Shown here piece after piece: positions 1-8,996 of a stretch of DNA of 64,000 nt. A program made the translations under genes and the position numbers. This DNA is from CAZVJA01 sp964626885 (GTDB lineage Bacteria > Planctomycetota > Planctomycetia > Planctomycetales > Planctomycetaceae), in the NCBI GenBank assembly GCA_964626885.1, contig CAZVJA010000002.1:1-64000 (forward strand). Direction: 5' to 3'. The notes beneath the pieces were generated by a model that saw only the letters and a program-made list of their open reading frames with translations, was not told the DNA's origin and did not search any database. Position 1 is the first letter of the stretch. Each line of letters starts with the position of its first letter.

Positions 1-1475
1 GCGACTTCGACCAGCGTGCGGACCATGCAGCCGGTCCCGCCCCCTTCGCGGTGCGGCTTATTGCTTGACGCGAATGACGGGCCGGCGATGTCGAGATGCA
101 CCCACGGTTTGTCAGCCACGAACTTCTCCAGAAACTTCGCCGCCGTGATCGCCCCTCCCCAGCGGCCGCCGATGTTCTTCACATCGGCTACATCACTCTT
201 GAGCAATTCTGCATAATGGTCGAACATCGGAAGCTGCCAGATATCCTCGCCCCGCTTTTTCGCGGCGGCGAGAACGGCATCGCACCATTCTTGGTTATTC
301 GTGAAGGCACCAGTTACATCCTCGCCGAGCGCTACAACGCACGCTCCAGTGAGAGTGGCGAGATCGATTATTTTGGCCACGCCCCGGTCGACGGCATAGC
401 TGAGCACATCGGCCAACACGAGCCGCCCTTCGGCGTCGGTGTTCTGCACTTCAATGGTCACACCATTGCGCGGCGTGAGAACGTCGCCAAGCTTGTACGA
501 AGACCCGTTCAGCATGTTTTCGACCAGCCCCATAAAGCCAAGGACGTTGACCGGCAACTTGAGTCGGGCGATCGCCGTCATCGCGCCGAGCACCGTTGCG
601 GCGCCGGCCATATCGCACTTCATGGTCAGCATGCCCTCGCTGGGTTTGATCGAGAGGCCACCGCTGTCGAACGTCACCCCCTTGCCACACAGCCCGAGCA
701 CTGGCACATCAGCTCCGGCACCGCGATATTCGAGCACCACGACGCGCGGCGGGCGATCACTGCCTTGAGCAACCGCGAGGAGTGAACCCATCCGCTCTTC
801 TTTCAGCAGTCGTTCATCAAGAATTTCGCAACCAAGCCCAAGTTCCTTGGCAAGCTGGTCGGCTCGTTCGGCAAAGGTCTCGGGATAAATTTCGTGCGGC
901 CCGCGATTGACAAGCTCCCGTGTAAGGTTGATAGCTTCGCCGACGATGCGTCCCTGCTCGGCCGCCGTGCGGAGCGCGGGGCTATCGTCTTTCTGGTCGA
1001 CGACAATCGTCAACTTCTCAAAGGGGTAACGGGCTGTTTCTGTTTTGTAAATTCCTTGCCCGACGCTGCCGACCTGACAAGCGGTCGCGACGAGGCGTGC
1101 CGCGTCGGTTGGCGGAAAAGCTCCGGTCGAGGAAACGGGGAGTGCCACGGCCACCTGGGGGACTTTTTTGTCGGAAATCTGCCGAGCCGCTGTCAGCAGC
1201 GCTTTCTCGACGCGCGGCAAGGTCATTTCCTTGGGTTTCCCAAGTCCGACAAACAGCACCCGTTTTGCCTTAATCCCCTCGACGCCTCGCAGCTCGCGCA
1301 GTTCAGCTTGTTTGCCAGTGAGGTCTTCGAGATCCTTGAGGCGCGCAATACGGCCGCCGAGAGCGCCGTCGAGGGACGCGAGTGGTCCGACGAGTTCCGG
1401 AGGCTCGTTGAGACCGATGATGAGCCAATCGGCGTCGATTTCGTGCCAGGGGGATGTGCTGAATTCAATTTGCAT
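1..1475 (-). CDS. pepA: Leucyl aminopeptidase (M17 family), C-terminus cut by window edge
   Basis: This is a cytosolic zinc/manganese aminopeptidase of family M17 that removes N-terminal residues from peptides. The minus strand is open from an ATG at 1475 to the left edge, 491 codons, close to the usual full length of about 490-500 residues, so only the last few residues are missing. The metal-binding segments are intact: [10 protein letters not shown] gives Lys265 and Asp270, and the family signature NTDAEGRL gives Asp347 and Glu349. The spacing matches E. coli PepA with a small offset. The last visible residues, [14 protein letters not shown], also look like the family C-terminus. The gene is divergent from the ferredoxin gene, with 240 bp between them. 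Family assignment is secure; the physiological substrate is not visible. Confidence 0.95.
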   Translation of the reverse strand, partial: MQIEFSTSPWHEIDADWLIIGLNEPPELVGPLASLDGALGGRIARLKDLEDLTGKQAELRELRGVEGIKAKRVLFVGLGKPKEMTLPRVEKALLTAARQISDKKVPQVAVALPVSSTGAFPPTDAARLVATACQVGSVGQGIYKTETARYPFEKLTIVVDQKDDSPALRTAAEQGRIVGEAINLTRELVNRGPHEIYPETFAERADQLAKELGLGCEILDERLLKEERMGSLLAVAQGSDRPPRVVVLEYRGAGADVPVLGLCGKGVTFDSGGLSIKPSEGMLTMKCDMAGAATVLGAMTAIARLKLPVNVLGFMGLVENMLNGSSYKLGDVLTPRNGVTIEVQNTDAEGRLVLADVLSYAVDRGVAKIIDLATLTGACVVALGEDVTGAFTNNQEWCDAVLAAAKKRGEDIWQLPMFDHYAELLKSDVADVKNIGGRWGGAITAAKFLEKFVADKPWVHLDIAGPSFASSNKPHREGGGTGCMVRTLVEV

Positions 1476-1715
1476 GGTTGTCCGGAGACTGTTAGTGGAA
1501 CATATGGGTTTAACAGCGCCTCATTCAAGCGGATGGTTGCTTCGATGGCAAGCCGATGCGGCGGATCATCTGGTCGTCGGGGATTTCAGGGCGCCGAACC
1601 GGCCGGGAATCTGGAAAATCGATTGCAAGCGAATTATCATCGGGCGAACAAATCGACGACAGTTCCTGGGTCCCTGTATCGTCCACCCGCAGTCCGGATT
1701 GGAAAGCAGCCCACA

Positions 1716-2075
1716 ATGCCGACCGTCAAGTTCGTGAACGAAAAGAAGTCGATCGAAGTTCCCGAAGGGGCCAATCTCCGTAAGGAGGCGATGAAGGCGG
1801 GTGTAGAGTTGTACTCGGGCCCGCATAAAGTTTTCAATTGCCACGGCTTTGGCCAGTGTGCGAGTTGCCGCGTTCGGATTGCAAAGGGTAAAGAAAACGT
1901 CAGTCGGCAGGGATTCTTTGAGAAGCTGCGGTTGTTGACCGGGCCGATCACGTTTTTTGCCCGTTTGGGACAAGAGGAAGAGGTTCGTCTCTCCTGCCGG
2001 ACCCGCGTCCGAGGCGACATTGAGGTCGAGACCCATCCTCCAGTGAACTGGCATGGTGAGCGGTTCTGGGGCTGA
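1716..2075 (+). CDS. [2Fe-2S] ferredoxin
   Basis: A 119-residue electron-transfer protein with a 2Fe-2S ferredoxin fold. The cluster ligands are visible as Cys42, Cys48 and Cys51 (CX5CX2C) and Cys94 in the RLSCRTRV segment. CX5CX2C is the spacing of adrenodoxin-type ferredoxins; plant-type ones have CX4CX2C. The frame stays open far upstream to about 894, but that part is antisense to pepA. ATG 1716 gives the usual ferredoxin N-terminus (MPTVKFVNEKKSIEVPEG), so it was chosen. There is a 17-residue spacer of mixed charge between the third and fourth cysteines (residues 67-83) containing an aromatic stretch. The partner enzyme is not obvious from the neighbours. Confidence 0.9.
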   Translation: MPTVKFVNEKKSIEVPEGANLRKEAMKAGVELYSGPHKVFNCHGFGQCASCRVRIAKGKENVSRQGFFEKLRLLTGPITFFARLGQEEEVRLSCRTRVRGDIEVETHPPVNWHGERFWG

Positions 2076-2277
2076 TAAGAAGCGGACACCCTTCGTGGGC
2101 TCCAAAACCGGTGGTTATTGAATCTCCCCGCAGATTCATCAACGAATGCTGATGCCTTTACTCTGGTGGCGCGCCGCCGGTATCATGAAAGGTGCACTTT
2201 TTGGGTGACGCTGCGCGCAATTCTGCGTACTCAAGCGCCTATGATCGTTGATGTCCGCCCTGGGGAGGGAAGCGTTC

Positions 2278-3750
2278 ATGCCTGCTGGTCGACTTTTGCC
2301 ATCCCGAACAGCGAGTAAAGGCTGGCTTCGCGCTTGCATGAGCGTCGTTCTGTCGGCAGTTGTTCTTCTCTTTGTCCACGACTCCTTCGCCGCCGATGCG
2401 AATCCCAAAGGAGGTAACACCGCCAAGCCCGCTCAACCCGTCAGCTTTTATCGCCAAGTGCGGCCGATATTGCAGCGCAATTGCACGGGCTGTCATCAGC
2501 CGGCTAAAGATGGCGGCAAGTTGGTTCTCACGTCTTATGATGGGCTCAAGAAAGGGGGGGAGAACGGCGCTGGGTTCGAGCCAGGTAAACCGGATGAAAG
2601 CAATCTCGTGACGTATATCTCGGGGGACAAACCCGAGATGCCTCGAAATGCCGACCCGCTGAAGCCGAAAGAGGTGGAACTTATCAGCCGGTGGATTGCA
2701 GAAGGTGCCGCCGACGACACGCCGGCCAGCGTTCAGGATACCGTCGGTCCCGATAATCCTCCAAAGTATTCGAGTCCTCCAGTCATTACCGCGCTGGCGT
2801 ATTCTCCAGACAGCACGCAACTGGCGATTTCCGGCTTCCACGAGATTTTGCTGCACAAGGCCGATGGCAGCGGTCCGATCGCGCGATTGATTGGCCGGGC
2901 ACAGCGCATTGAGTCTTTGCAATTCTCTCCAGACGGTAAATTGATTGGCGCTGTCGGCGGGGCCCCCGCATTATTCGGCGAAGTGCAGTTCTGGAATGTG
3001 GTTGAGAAGAAGCTGGTCCAGTCGCAGACCATTTCGTTCGATACGCTGTTCGGCGCCTCATTCAGCGATGATGGCAAGCTGTTTGCATTCGGTGGGGCCG
3101 ACAACAGGGCTCGCGTGATGCAGGTTTCTGACGGAAAAGTCGTGACCCGGTTCGATGCTCATTCCGACTGGGTGTTCGGCACGACCTTTTCGCTCAAGCT
3201 TGATCATCTCATCACTGTCAGCCGCGACATGTCGATGAAATTGGTCATCATCGAGAACGGGCAGTTCGTCGACAATATCACCAGCATTACGCCGGGAGCA
3301 CTCAAGGGTGGCCTGCAGGCGGTGCAGCGGCATCCCTCGCGAGAAGAAGTCCTTATCGGTGGATCGGACGGCGAGCCGAAGCTGTATCAGATCTTTCGCA
3401 CCAAAACGCGAGTGATCGGAGACGACTTCAATCGCATACGGGGTTACGCGCCACTCCCCGGACGGATTTTCGATCTGGAATTCAATAAGGATGGCAGCCG
3501 GTTTGTCGTCGGATCGAGCACCGCCACGGGTGGCGCGGCTCGGATCTACAGCACCGACGATGCAAAGCTGGTGCATGAGTTGCCGGGGATCACCAGCCCG
3601 GTATTTGCCGTCGCCTATCGGCCGGACGGCAAGCAGGTGGCGATCGGCGGGTTCGACGGAATTATTCGCCTGTACGACGCGGAAACCGGATCGCTCGTAA
3701 AGGAGTTGATGCCGGTCGAATTGACACCGCCTCAAACCGCCGCGAAGTGA
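2278..3750 (+). CDS. Secreted cytochrome c-type domain plus WD40 repeat protein
   Basis: A 490-residue protein with a hydrophobic export segment at about residues 21-39 that ends near FAADA. A planctomycete cytochrome c domain follows (CTGCH: Cys69, Cys72, His73; possible axial Met121 in KPEMPR). The rest, from about residue 165, is a WD40 beta-propeller with repeated blades such as LAYSPDSTQLAISG, LQFSPDGKLIGAVG and VAYRPDGKQVAIGG. ATG 2278 is chosen because GGGAGGGA lies 7-9 bases upstream; the frame also extends to a TTG at 2248. It precedes a DUF1549/DUF1553 protein on the same strand by 119 bp, a common pairing in planctomycetes. Heme attachment is inferred from the motif. Its electron-transfer partner is unknown. 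Confidence 0.85.
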   Translation: MPAGRLLPSRTASKGWLRACMSVVLSAVVLLFVHDSFAADANPKGGNTAKPAQPVSFYRQVRPILQRNCTGCHQPAKDGGKLVLTSYDGLKKGGENGAGFEPGKPDESNLVTYISGDKPEMPRNADPLKPKEVELISRWIAEGAADDTPASVQDTVGPDNPPKYSSPPVITALAYSPDSTQLAISGFHEILLHKADGSGPIARLIGRAQRIESLQFSPDGKLIGAVGGAPALFGEVQFWNVVEKKLVQSQTISFDTLFGASFSDDGKLFAFGGADNRARVMQVSDGKVVTRFDAHSDWVFGTTFSLKLDHLITVSRDMSMKLVIIENGQFVDNITSITPGALKGGLQAVQRHPSREEVLIGGSDGEPKLYQIFRTKTRVIGDDFNRIRGYAPLPGRIFDLEFNKDGSRFVVGSSTATGGAARIYSTDDAKLVHELPGITSPVFAVAYRPDGKQVAIGGFDGIIRLYDAETGSLVKELMPVELTPPQTAAK

Positions 3751-3869
3751 ATCAGACAAGGATCAGGAATCAGGAGATAGGAACCAGGGGGAGTCCAGCA
3801 CTTACGGACTAAAACTGCTAGTCCTCCTGCTGCGTATTATCCTCTCGACTTGAACGCGAGGTTAGAATC

Positions 3870-6347
3870 ATGTGTCGTTCACAACTTCGGTTATCTGGGG
3901 TATCTCCGATCGCAGTCGCATTGCTGTGCAGTGCATTGCTGGCTCCCGCTGCCGCGGCGGAGCCGGCCACCGCAGATTCAGCATTGCCCAAATTCGTGAA
4001 GCTGGAAGTCTTCCCTGAGAAGCTGGAACTGAGCGACGTGCGCGATTCACGCCGTTTACTGGTGACAGGTGTCACCGCGGATGGTCTGTGGTTCGACATA
4101 TCGAGCCAGGCGGTCCTCACTCCTGCATCTGCCGCGGTCTCCGTGGATGCGGACGGGTTTATCGTCCCGCAGGCTGCCGGAGATTCGGAAGTAAAAATCG
4201 CGGCCGGCGGACTGGAATCGAAAATCGCCGTCCAGATCAAACAGGCTGACTCGCATCCGGTCAGCTTCGTGCGTGAAGTGATTCCAGTACTCAGCAAAGT
4301 CGGCTGTAACATGGGCACCTGCCACGGTTCGCAGAAGGGGCGCGCGGGCTTCAAATTATCGCTGCGCGGTTACGATCCTCTGTTCGACTATCGGGCGCTG
4401 GTCGATGATCTTTCGGGGCGGCGTTTCAACCGCGCCCAGCCGGCCCAGAGCCTGATGCTTCTGAAGCCGACGCAAGGAGTGCCGCACGAGGGGGGCTTCC
4501 TGTTTGACGAACAGTCGCGGTACTACAAGCTGCTTGAGACATGGATTGCCGAAGGATGCAAGTTCGATGATGCGAAGCGGGTAGAGCGGATTGAAGTCTT
4601 CCCGAAGACTCCGTTATTGCAACGCGTCAAAGACGTTCAACAAATGGTCGTCCTGGCATTTTACGCCGATGGTACGTCGCGCGACGTAACACGCGAATCG
4701 GTGTTTGAAACGAGCAATTTCGAGGTGGCGACGGTTGGGAAGACGGGACTCATCGAAGCCGTCCGGCGTGGAGAGGCGGCGGCGCTCGTGCGATACGAAG
4801 GACTTTACGCGGCCGCGCCGGTTGTCGTGCTCGGGGAACGGGAAGGATACCAGTGGAACAATAGTCCGGAATTCAATTTCGTCGACACTCACGTCAATGA
4901 AAAACTCCGGCGCATGAAGATTCTGCCGTCGGAGCTCTGCACCGACTCGGAGTTTTTGCGCCGCGTGTCGCTCGACCTCACCGGCCTGCCCCCGACCATC
5001 GAGCAGACTCGAGCATTCCTGGCTGATGAACGTAACAGCCGAACCAAGCGGGAAGCCAAGATCGAGGAGCTACTCAACAGTCCGCAATACATCGAGCATT
5101 GGACGCTTAAGTGGAGCGACCTGCTGATGAACAACCGGAAGTTCGTCAGCGAGAAGGGGGTCTGGGGGTTTCGTAACTGGATTCGCAACGCTCTCGCCAC
5201 CGACAAACCTTACGATCAATTTGCCTACGAATTGATCACCGCCGACGGCAGCACATTCGATAGTCCCGCCGCAAATTATTACCGTGTTGCCCGAGAACCG
5301 AAGGTCGTCATGGAGAACATGACGCAGGTTTTCCTGGGGACGCGATTCAACTGCAATCAATGCCACGACCACCCGTTTGAACGCTGGACGCAGCGCGACT
5401 ACTACGGTCTGGCGGCGTTTTTCGCGGCGGTTGGCCGCAAACCCGGGACACGTCCCGACGAAGAGATCGTCTATTCGCTCCGAACTCCACAACCGGTGAT
5501 TCATCCAGGAACTGGTCAAACGGTGGCTGCGGCGTTCCCGTTTGAGCACGAAGGGATGGATAAATCGATCACCGACAGCCGCCGCAAACTTGCGCAGTGG
5601 CTCACCGCGCGCGAGAACCCTTATTTTGCCAAGAGTCTGGTGAATCGCTACTGGAGCTATTTTACGGGGCGAGGAATCATTGATCCCGTCGATGACATTC
5701 GCGCAAGTAATCCGCCGTCGAATCCTGAATTGCTCGACGCACTCACCGACGATTTCATAAATCATAACTTTGAGTTGCGGCATGTTGTGCGAACGATCAT
5801 GACGTCGCACACCTATCAGCGCAGTTACCGCACAAACGACTGGAACAAAGACGACATCGTCGCGTTCTCTCACGCCTCCCCGCGCCGGCTCGCGGCTGAG
5901 CAACTCTTCGATGCAATAACCGTCGCAACCGGGGCACCGTCGCAAATTCCTGGGATGCCGGCCGGCTTCCGAGCCAGCCAATTGCCAGACCCGACGGTCG
6001 ACGTCAGCTTTCTCGACATGTTCGGACGGGCGCCGCGCGAATCCCCCTGTGAATGCGAGCGGACCAGTGAAGTCAGCCTTGCACAAACTCTGAGCCTCAT
6101 CAACGGACCGACCGTCTCCGATGCGATCATTCACCCACAAGGGTTGATCGCTCGACTCATCTCAGCCGGCGCCGACCGCAAGAAGCTTGTCGAAGAGGTC
6201 TATCTCTCTGTCGTCTGCCGCATGCCGACGCCGGAAGAACAAACTCGAGGCGAGGAATACATGGCCTCGGTCGAGAACCCGTCGGAAGGGGCGCAAGACC
6301 TGATGTGGGCGCTGGTCAACAGCCCGGAGTTTCTGTTCAACCGTTGA
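3870..6347 (+). CDS. Ig-like (BIG2) / DUF1549 / DUF1553 planctomycete surface protein
   Basis: An 825-residue exported protein. Order of parts: signal peptide (residues 1-30, ending AAAAEP); a first Ig-like BIG2-type domain (about 41-125); a cytochrome-like segment with CNMGTCHG (Cys146, Cys151, His152), which is CX4CH rather than CX2CH; a second BIG2-like domain (about 235-325); DUF1549 (about 340-545) containing CNQCHDHPFERW with Cys495, Cys498, His499; and DUF1553 (about 565-815). Such proteins are abundant in Planctomycetes and are often linked with sulfatases and DUF1501 proteins. Their biochemical role is unproven, though redox or carbohydrate-binding roles are suspected. No DUF1501 gene follows here, unlike the second copy at 13061. 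The start is supported by GAGG 10-13 bases upstream and by the signal peptide. Confidence 0.88.
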   Translation: MCRSQLRLSGVSPIAVALLCSALLAPAAAAEPATADSALPKFVKLEVFPEKLELSDVRDSRRLLVTGVTADGLWFDISSQAVLTPASAAVSVDADGFIVPQAAGDSEVKIAAGGLESKIAVQIKQADSHPVSFVREVIPVLSKVGCNMGTCHGSQKGRAGFKLSLRGYDPLFDYRALVDDLSGRRFNRAQPAQSLMLLKPTQGVPHEGGFLFDEQSRYYKLLETWIAEGCKFDDAKRVERIEVFPKTPLLQRVKDVQQMVVLAFYADGTSRDVTRESVFETSNFEVATVGKTGLIEAVRRGEAAALVRYEGLYAAAPVVVLGEREGYQWNNSPEFNFVDTHVNEKLRRMKILPSELCTDSEFLRRVSLDLTGLPPTIEQTRAFLADERNSRTKREAKIEELLNSPQYIEHWTLKWSDLLMNNRKFVSEKGVWGFRNWIRNALATDKPYDQFAYELITADGSTFDSPAANYYRVAREPKVVMENMTQVFLGTRFNCNQCHDHPFERWTQRDYYGLAAFFAAVGRKPGTRPDEEIVYSLRTPQPVIHPGTGQTVAAAFPFEHEGMDKSITDSRRKLAQWLTARENPYFAKSLVNRYWSYFTGRGIIDPVDDIRASNPPSNPELLDALTDDFINHNFELRHVVRTIMTSHTYQRSYRTNDWNKDDIVAFSHASPRRLAAEQLFDAITVATGAPSQIPGMPAGFRASQLPDPTVDVSFLDMFGRAPRESPCECERTSEVSLAQTLSLINGPTVSDAIIHPQGLIARLISAGADRKKLVEEVYLSVVCRMPTPEEQTRGEEYMASVENPSEGAQDLMWALVNSPEFLFNR

Positions 6348-6370
6348 CGATTGCCTTCACAGGGGATCGA

Positions 6371-6490
6371 CTACAGGTGGTTGCAAAGCTGGGAGGGCGA
6401 GGCTCCCGCCGAGCCGCTGCGACCGAAAGTCTCGCGTTGTGGCGGCTCCGACGGAGCGTCGCCCTCCCAAATGCAAGGCTTTAACCACTT
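6371..6490. repeat. Interspersed inverted-repeat element, copy 1
   Basis: This intergenic element sits between the convergent 3' ends of the DUF1549/DUF1553 and DUF1080 genes. Its ends form an inverted repeat built on GGTGGTTGCAAAG and CTTTAACCACT, and inside are GGGAGGGCGA and TCGCCCTCCC, so the whole unit can fold into a long hairpin. A 40-base block, 6436-6475, is identical to the reverse complement of 25341-25380, which shows that this is an interspersed family and not chance. Read as protein it gives EGEAPAEP-like words, so it will create spurious ORFs. It may also serve as a bidirectional terminator at this position; that is inference. Confidence 0.85.
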
Positions 6491-6542
6491 CCAGCATAAA
6501 CCGAACGACAGGCCATTTGCGGCGACTGATAATCACGCCGGT

Positions 6543-7733
6543 TTATTTCGCGGAGTCGGCCGGAATTTCCACCGCCGGGCCGACTCGGATGTTGCGGAAC
6601 TTCACGGCGCTGCCGTGGTTCTGCAATCCCAGATAACCGCAGGTTTGTCGCAGCGCCAGCTTCGGGAACTGTTCCGACGTCGCGTTGACAATCTGCACTC
6701 CGTTGTGAATGGTGGTCACGTGCTGCCCACGGCAGTTGATTTCCATCGTGTTCCACTCCCCCGCCGGGCGTGAGACGCGTGAGGTCACGCCGGCGATATC
6801 GTACAAGCCGCCGCTGTATTGGTAGGCCTTCAGTTGGGCATGCTTCGGTGCCGCGTCATCGAGAATTTGAATTTCAAAACCGGCGGGCGGCAACGTGTTA
6901 TCCGCTCGATGGTGATTTCCGTCGGGTGGCACACGCACATAAATGCCGCCGTTGCCCCCCTCCGAAACCAGATAATCGAACCGCAGGTTGAAGTCGCTGT
7001 ATTGCTCGCAGCTTCGCAGCCAGGTTCCTTTTCCCCCCAGACAGGCAAGCTCGCCATTCTCGATTCGCCACGAATTCTCCGCCGGCGCGGTCACTCCGAC
7101 CCACGGCCCGAAGTCTCGTCCGTTAAACAGCGACCGATAGCCGGTCTCGGTGATGGCCACGTTCCGCAGGCGATATTGTCCCCCCTTGGGAACTTCGACC
7201 TGAATCCCGACGTGCCCCCGGGGAATTTTGATACCTGATGCGGAGTATGCCAGGCAGCCGTTGATTACCAGTTCCACCCGGTCACCAACAACCGAGATGT
7301 CGAACACGTTCCACTCCCCTGCCGGCTTCGCAAGTCCGCTGCTCGAAGCACCGGGAAGGTTCGCGATGTTTCCCTCGCGTCCCTGTTGCAGATTGACCTG
7401 GTATGCCTGCTTCGGAAATGGTTTTCCCCCGGGGAGCGCCCGGAGAAAGATGCCCGCATCGTAATTCTGGGCCTGGAGCGCCTGCCATTCGACGTGCATC
7501 TGGAAGTCGCCGAACTGCTGATGCGACCGAAGCCAACCGTCTCCCGCCTTAAGGACGAGCATTCCGTCCTCGACAGCAACTTGGCAGTCGTTCTCCACAG
7601 TCCAACCGGCCAGTGTCTTCCCATCAAAGAGTGCGAGTTTCGGACTGTCGCAGCAATCTCCGGCCAGAGCTGAAGTTCCGGCGACAAGCAGAATCAGGGC
7701 GAGAATTGGTTCACAGCGGCGCGCCAACGACAT
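6543..7733 (-). CDS. Secreted protein with two tandem DUF1080 (3-keto-disaccharide hydrolase) domains
   Basis: A 396-residue protein with a signal peptide (MSLARRCEPILALILLVAG, cleavage near SALAG). Two concanavalin-like DUF1080 domains follow. The first begins about residue 34 (LFDGKTLAGWTVEN) and contains YDAGIFLRALPGG. The second begins about residue 214 (LFNGRDFGPWVG) and contains GNGGIYVRVPPDG. DUF1080 proteins include 3-keto-disaccharide hydrolases and are very common in planctomycetes, usually exported. The frame stays open to 8579, but that extension has no signal peptide and is antisense to the small gene at 7980. ATG 7733 has GGAAGGG about 9 bases upstream. Domain call is firm; the substrate is unknown. 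Confidence 0.88.
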   Translation of the reverse strand: MSLARRCEPILALILLVAGTSALAGDCCDSPKLALFDGKTLAGWTVENDCQVAVEDGMLVLKAGDGWLRSHQQFGDFQMHVEWQALQAQNYDAGIFLRALPGGKPFPKQAYQVNLQQGREGNIANLPGASSSGLAKPAGEWNVFDISVVGDRVELVINGCLAYSASGIKIPRGHVGIQVEVPKGGQYRLRNVAITETGYRSLFNGRDFGPWVGVTAPAENSWRIENGELACLGGKGTWLRSCEQYSDFNLRFDYLVSEGGNGGIYVRVPPDGNHHRADNTLPPAGFEIQILDDAAPKHAQLKAYQYSGGLYDIAGVTSRVSRPAGEWNTMEINCRGQHVTTIHNGVQIVNATSEQFPKLALRQTCGYLGLQNHGSAVKFRNIRVGPAVEIPADSAK

Positions 7734-7979
7734 ATCAAATTTCCCTTCCGAAGAATCCCCCGGCATTACCGAATGCCTTGGTATTGTAGAGGTTCCGATT
7801 TTCCGACGAAAGCAATATCCCTTTGGCCAATCACCGGCTGACGATGCATCCCGCTTCAGGAAATCCGGCATAATCAAAAAAGTCAACGAATTTCCCCCAA
7901 TTTCACTATAGGAGAACTGAGTCGCAAGCCGAAAAGAAGTCCAGAGGGGATCTAGGCTCTCTATTGGAGGAGCCCATCC

Positions 7980-8318
7980 ATGAGCATTATCGGTGGTGGA
8001 ATTGGCGCGGTGAACCTGGCCGCCTCGTTCGCGGGGGCCCAGCGAACCGAAGCGGATACCGATCGCAATAAAGAAGTCGCCGCCGAACGGAAGTTCCAAG
8101 TCGACCGCGCGAATGCTCTCGCCCAAACAGTCGGCGACGTCTCCGATCCCGATCTCTCGACCGACCGCGATGCCGACGGCCGGCTGCCGTACGGCCATCC
8201 CGATGCTCCGGACGAGACGCATCCCGATGATTCCGGGGAAGGATCGTCGTTGCGTCGAGCCGCCCGCAATCACGACCCCTTCGGCGAGCGCGGAAATATG
8301 CTCGACGTCGAAGCGTGA
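7980..8318 (+). CDS. Small conserved-type hypothetical protein, Asp-rich C-terminus
   Basis: A 112-residue protein that I do not recognise functionally. A strong ribosome-binding site, GGAGGAG, lies 8 bases before the ATG, which supports it as a real gene. It starts with a short glycine/alanine-rich stretch (MSIIGGGIGAVNLAASFAG), not long enough for a clear membrane helix. A charged middle part follows (TEADTDRNKEVAAERKF), then a very acidic, Asp/Pro-rich tail (about residues 54-112). The tail looks disordered. There is no signal peptide or cysteine. It is transcribed away from the DUF1080 gene, across a 246-bp divergent spacer that holds no other gene I can support. Confidence 0.7.
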   Translation: MSIIGGGIGAVNLAASFAGAQRTEADTDRNKEVAAERKFQVDRANALAQTVGDVSDPDLSTDRDADGRLPYGHPDAPDETHPDDSGEGSSLRRAARNHDPFGERGNMLDVEA

Positions 8319-8438
8319 TGTTGCCGGCGCCCGCAGGCTCCAATTGACGCAGTCATCGCACGGCTCCGACTCGCTCTCGCCTTGAAAACAAGTTGGGGGG
8401 GACTGCGGCGAAGAGCTTGGCCGAAAGGTCGGGAAAAG

Positions 8439-8613
8439 GTTCGAAGGTGCGCACATTTTCGCTTTTTCCGAATAATCACTTTTCTTCACCCGTTGTCGAT
8501 GTTGTCGAAAAGTGTAACCGCCCGCCGCATCGTGGATTACGCCGACCGTTCGAAGATGCGCGCGTTCGAAGGTGTTCAACGAAGGTGCTCAAACGCTTGA
8601 ACACCTTCGAACG
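8439..8613. repeat. Cluster of TTCGAA-centred motifs with a 17-bp perfect inverted repeat
   Basis: GTTCGAAGGTG occurs at 8439-8449 and 8564-8574, GTTCGAAGATG at 8548-8558, and the complement CACCTTCGAAC at 8602-8612. A 17-base arm at 8563-8579 pairs perfectly with 8597-8613 across a 17-base loop. Within it, CGAAGGTGTTCAA (8567-8579) and CGAAGGTGCTCAA (8580-8592) are adjacent direct repeats differing by one base. The pattern could be a set of binding sites or the remains of a repeat element. No adjacent gene start makes the first option compelling. Confidence 0.75.
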
Positions 8614-8933
8614 GACGAGTTGCTCGAGCATTGCTCGGTTGCTGATTGATGCGTGCTCGACAATCCGCATGGCATATTCTCATCCGAAAATCGACGCTCG
8701 CTCGTGTGCCACTGGCTCCGCCAGTCCCGAGAGTTCAAACGGCCAGTTGTAGCCGGCCCGGCCACGGAATGTTCTCGCATGAACGATGTCAGCGCGGGAT
8801 CGATTCCAACACGGAACGGACGATGCGTCAACGGGCAACTGGTGCCCGGCGTGTTTCACCCATGCCCAGACGGCTCCAACCCGCCGCCAGTAGCACCCGG
8901 CGCGTTTGCAACCTGCGCCGAGTTCGCAAGGAG

Positions 8934-8962
8934 CACTGCTGAGCCGAAGCGTCTCAGCAGTG
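8934..8962. repeat. 10-bp perfect hairpin
   Basis: CACTGCTGAG at 8934-8943 is the exact reverse complement of CTCAGCAGTG at 8953-8962, with a 9-base loop. It lies 35 bp beyond the stop of the minus-strand gene at 8997-9416, so it could end that transcript, but there is no run of T after it in that direction. It may equally be part of a dispersed repeat. Confidence 0.55.
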
Positions 8963-8996
8963 GCACCCAGCGACGGTCGGTGGATCCAATCCTACA

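Larger units (their letters stand above)
8319..8996. other. Gene-free interval with several inverted repeats
   Basis: 678 bp between the small gene at 7980 and the 3' end of the orphan gene at 8997. I find no frame with a ribosome-binding site and protein-like composition. The short frames on both strands are rich in Arg, Ser and Cys and change with the repeats. It contains a cluster of GTTCGAAGGTG motifs at 8439-8613 and a separate hairpin at 8934-8962, both listed separately. It looks like an accumulation of non-coding repeat units or relics. Confidence 0.6.

Noticed and set aside
894..2075. A 393-codon plus-strand frame
   Set aside because: The first part is antisense to pepA and has no ribosome-binding site; only 1716-2075 is a gene (ferredoxin).
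5070..6140. A 356-codon minus-strand frame
   Set aside because: Fully antisense to the DUF1549/DUF1553 gene, arising from GC-rich third positions.
6543..8579. A 678-codon minus-strand frame
   Set aside because: The part beyond 7733 lacks a signal peptide and runs across the small gene at 7980; the real DUF1080 gene starts at 7733.
8319..8996. Short coding frames in the repeat interval
   Set aside because: No ribosome-binding sites; Arg/Ser/Cys-rich composition and overlap with inverted repeats indicate non-coding DNA.
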